A stretch of 64,000 bases of DNA from Acidithiobacillus ferrianus (lineage in GTDB: Bacteria > Pseudomonadota > Gammaproteobacteria > Acidithiobacillales > Acidithiobacillaceae). The stretch is taken from NCBI RefSeq assembly GCF_010378095.1, contig NZ_WNJL01000023.1, positions 1 through 64,000 of the forward strand, read 5' to 3'. A program made the position numbers and the translations under genes. A model generated the notes under the pieces. The model was not told where the DNA came from, did no database searches, and saw only the letters and a list, made by a program, of their open reading frames with translations. Of this stretch, positions 61,620-64,000 are shown piece after piece (the stretch's first letter is position 1; every line of letters starts with the position of its first letter).

Positions 61620-63824
61620 TTGGCACGTCAAAACCAACAGGAAAAACCCACCGTGACACCACATCAGATGATCAACACATCTCCGTCGTCGGCTAAATAT
61701 TTGTCGAAGGGGCTCTCCTGGGATCCCTACGGCAAGGATGCGGAGTGCCTGACCCTCGTGCAGGGTATGCTGCAGCACTACAGCGCAGCCGTGATTGCGG
61801 CGTTCTACCAGAGCCTGATGGTGGACGACAGTTCCGCGCAACTCCTGGATCTTCTTTCGGTAGAGGAGAATGCGCAGCTTCGCCACAGCCAAGCAAGCTA
61901 TCTGCGGCTCGTGTTATCGCCCACGCTCACCCGTGAAATGCATGCATCCATGGCCCGTGAAACGGGTCTCCGTCATAACCATATCGGCCTACCCGCGGAA
62001 ACGCTCTCGCAATCCTTTCAGATCTATCGGACGACCTTGGAAAAGATGTTGTATCCGGAAATCGAAAATCGGACGATGCTGCGTACCCTCATTATGGAAA
62101 GGCTCAATAACGATCAATCCTGGCAACTCATGGCCTACACGGAAGCGGAATCTCAGCGATCCTCCGCTATGGAAGATTTGGGACTCATGCTCAACGAAGT
62201 GGCCAATCTGGGGGATCTGATCCAAGGCATCCTGGACAGAATCATCGGCATTCCAGGCATCGTTGGCACCGAGATCATCACGATCGACAACAATCTCCAC
62301 ACGGAATGCGCCTTGAGTCTTGGAAAATCATTATATGTGGAGGTGACCCAACAAAAAGATCACCGTGCTGCGCGCAGCGCGAACTCCGAGAGCACCCTGC
62401 TCAGGGCGTGGCAAACCGAAAGTCCCGTGCGCATGGACAGCATGCAAAAAGAAGGCGAACTCAGCCCCCGGCTGCGCACCTACGCCGCAAAAAAGGGGAT
62501 ACGCTCATGGGCCATCTATCCCATTCAGGACAGCATAGGCGCACCGCAGTTCCTCTTATCCCTCTATAGTGCCTGGCCTGGTTATTTCAGATCGGGTACA
62601 CAACAAAGTTTTTGGTACTCACTCAAGCGGCAAATCGGAAACCAGGTCGATCTCATCAAAAGAAGCAGCTTGATTAAAGACAGGCTGCTCACCCCGCAGA
62701 AGGATAGACAGCGTTACCGCCAATTGTTGCAGGGGAACGGCCTGGAAATGTGGTATCAGCCCATCGTGAACCCCGCGACACAACGCGTTGTTAAAGTCGA
62801 AGCGCTGGCGCGACTCCGGGATGGCGACAGAATAGTCTCGCCATATCATTTTTTACCCGCCTTTGGCAGTGCCCAGTTGGCCTTGCTGTTTGAGAAAGGG
62901 CTCGATCATGTATATCACGATGCCCAACGATGGGCCATCGAGGGCATTTTCCCCGAAGGGGTTTCCATCAATATGCCGCCGGTGGCCTTGCAGGATGCCA
63001 ATTTCATCCAACATCTCGCGGCGTGGGGGATGACCCATCTGCCTTCCGCATCCACGCATCCCCCACAAACGCCCGTCCACATCACCCTGGAAATTCTGGA
63101 AACGGATATACTGGACGAGGCCATGGCGTACGAGCAGATCGATCTGCTGAGACGATCGGGATTTCGCATCGCACTGGACGATGTGGGTAGCGGCGAATCT
63201 TCTCTGAGAAGATTACGGACGTTACCGATCGATGAGATAAAAATCGATCAGTCTTTTATCCGCTCTTTGGACACCAATCTCGATGTCATACGTTTTGTGT
63301 CGGTCTTGGTCGATCTGGCCGACGATTTGCACTTGCGGTGTGTTGCCGAAGGTGTGGAAAACGCGATCATCGCGGACATGGTGGCCAGTGTGGGGCATCC
63401 CTTATTGCAAGGATATCACTACGCCAAACCCATGCCCCATGAGGAGATCGCGCCATGGTTGGCAAACCATGAATTCTCGGAAAAGCCGATATATCCACAT
63501 ACGTTACAAGGCTGGTATTCCCAGCTGGTGGTACGCCAGAGAATAATTCGTAGCGCCTTATCACAAATACCATCCATGCTCGATATTGCCGCCATTCAGA
63601 TGGAAAGCGAGAATTCCATTCGCGAGTTTCTTCGTATTTTGTCCGTTCCCGAGGGACCAGAAAATAATCTCTTGAATGCACACGACCTTTATTTCAAGGC
63701 GGCACTTGGCATTGCAGAAAAGAGTCCTGGCGCGGAAAAGAAGGGCGACAGTTTCGCCTTTTTGGATCTCGCCGGCAACGCGCTCCGCTTATGCGTGTAT
63801 GATGTGCTGGGTATCCAGCGTTAA
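61620..63824 (+). CDS. EAL-domain c-di-GMP protein with N-terminal globin-like and GAF-like sensor parts
   Basis: The 734-aa protein starts at TTG (AGGAG 8 bases upstream); an ATG at 61668 is possible. Residues about 20-180 form a helical sensor resembling protoglobin-type domains (HYSAAVIAAFYQSLM, TREMHASMARETGLRHNHIG). Residues 200-350 look GAF-like. Residues 365-620 are an EAL domain: VEALARL, ITLEILETDIL, ALDDVGSGESSLRRL, PIDEIKIDQSFI and AEGVENA, so most catalytic residues are kept and c-di-GMP hydrolysis is likely. The helical C-terminus is unassigned. It lies near the exopolysaccharide genes. Confidence 0.85.
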   Translation: MARQNQQEKPTVTPHQMINTSPSSAKYLSKGLSWDPYGKDAECLTLVQGMLQHYSAAVIAAFYQSLMVDDSSAQLLDLLSVEENAQLRHSQASYLRLVLSPTLTREMHASMARETGLRHNHIGLPAETLSQSFQIYRTTLEKMLYPEIENRTMLRTLIMERLNNDQSWQLMAYTEAESQRSSAMEDLGLMLNEVANLGDLIQGILDRIIGIPGIVGTEIITIDNNLHTECALSLGKSLYVEVTQQKDHRAARSANSESTLLRAWQTESPVRMDSMQKEGELSPRLRTYAAKKGIRSWAIYPIQDSIGAPQFLLSLYSAWPGYFRSGTQQSFWYSLKRQIGNQVDLIKRSSLIKDRLLTPQKDRQRYRQLLQGNGLEMWYQPIVNPATQRVVKVEALARLRDGDRIVSPYHFLPAFGSAQLALLFEKGLDHVYHDAQRWAIEGIFPEGVSINMPPVALQDANFIQHLAAWGMTHLPSASTHPPQTPVHITLEILETDILDEAMAYEQIDLLRRSGFRIALDDVGSGESSLRRLRTLPIDEIKIDQSFIRSLDTNLDVIRFVSVLVDLADDLHLRCVAEGVENAIIADMVASVGHPLLQGYHYAKPMPHEEIAPWLANHEFSEKPIYPHTLQGWYSQLVVRQRIIRSALSQIPSMLDIAAIQMESENSIREFLRILSVPEGPENNLLNAHDLYFKAALGIAEKSPGAEKKGDSFAFLDLAGNALRLCVYDVLGIQR

Positions 63825-63890
63825 CCCGCATGCCGGGTTTTATAGGCTTTATTGCATGATCACGCCGAGAAGTGCCATACAGGGATCATC

Positions 63891-64000
63891 GTGAATTTCG
63901 GCATTGTCTTTCTCGTCGCCAGCCTGGTATTCATCGGTCTCTTCAGCCAGTGGCTCGCCTGGCGGGTCAAGCTGCCCGCCATTCTTTTTTTGTTGATACT
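63891..64000 (+). CDS. Cation/proton antiporter, start only
   Basis: From GTG at 63891 (AGGGA 5 bases upstream) the frame reads MNFGIVFLVASLVFIGLF, then WRVKLPAILFLLI, to the window end. This is the usual N-terminus of CPA-family cation/proton antiporters. The rest lies outside the window. Confidence 0.6.
   Translation, partial: MNFGIVFLVASLVFIGLFSQWLAWRVKLPAILFLLI

Overview
The window looks like chromosome from an acidophilic, chemolithoautotrophic proteobacterium, most likely Acidithiobacillus or a close relative. The basis is an alpha-carboxysome operon with form IA RuBisCO and a divergent CbbR, two DAB inorganic-carbon pump clusters, and the remnant of a P-type proton-ATPase. The genus is inferred from gene content and protein resemblance; no search was run.

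Region 1 (1 to about 20311) is the right part of an integrated conjugative or mobilizable element. It carries a MobF relaxase with a helicase domain, two TraD/VirD4-type coupling ATPases, an StbABC-like segregation operon, a Toprim primase-helicase, an AlpA/MerR-like helix-turn-helix protein, a sigma-70-like factor, a ProQ/FinO-like RNA chaperone, and two envelope proteins (a glycine-zipper lipoprotein and a beta-barrel). It ends at a 50-base 3' fragment of tRNA-Arg(UCU), read as the attachment site. The intact tRNA, the integrase and any type IV secretion genes would lie to the left, outside the window. Six copies of a motif (core TGTTTCCG-M-TTGGCACA) sit in the same orientation upstream of six transcription units, about 50 bases before the start codon in five of them, and four are followed by a leader hairpin. 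A phased array of nine CCGCAA repeats and a set of inverted repeats between the divergent operons mark a likely partition site and oriT.

Region 2 (about 20700 to 28260) is a rightward cluster: an unknown 89-aa protein, dabB, dabA, a DUF6671-like protein, an unknown 185-aa protein, and pyrC preceded by a coupled 23-aa leader peptide. A 20-base sequence upstream of it is identical, in the same orientation, to one upstream of cbbL, so CbbR probably controls both.

Region 3 (28637 to 48158, leftward) is a long CO2-fixation operon: cbbL, cbbS, csoS2, csoSCA, csoS4A, csoS4B, csoS1, a ferritin-like gene, acRAF, mcdA, mcdB, cbbQ, cbbO, an unusual aldolase-Dabb fusion, then relics of bioD and of a second cbbO, and a second DAB cluster (dabB, a small membrane subunit, dabA, a CPII-like PII protein). 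Together these genes would accumulate bicarbonate, build and position carboxysomes, and assemble and reactivate RuBisCO.

Region 4 (48301 to 64000) holds cbbR, an hsdM relic, a P-type ATPase relic, an OprD-like porin with an MFS sugar transporter, IS5-type relics, polX, a phosphoribosyltransferase, a host-attachment-family protein, a three-gene set that looks like a split PgaB (deacetylase plus glycoside hydrolase) with a serine hydrolase, a PAS-domain relic, an EAL protein and the start of a cation/proton antiporter.
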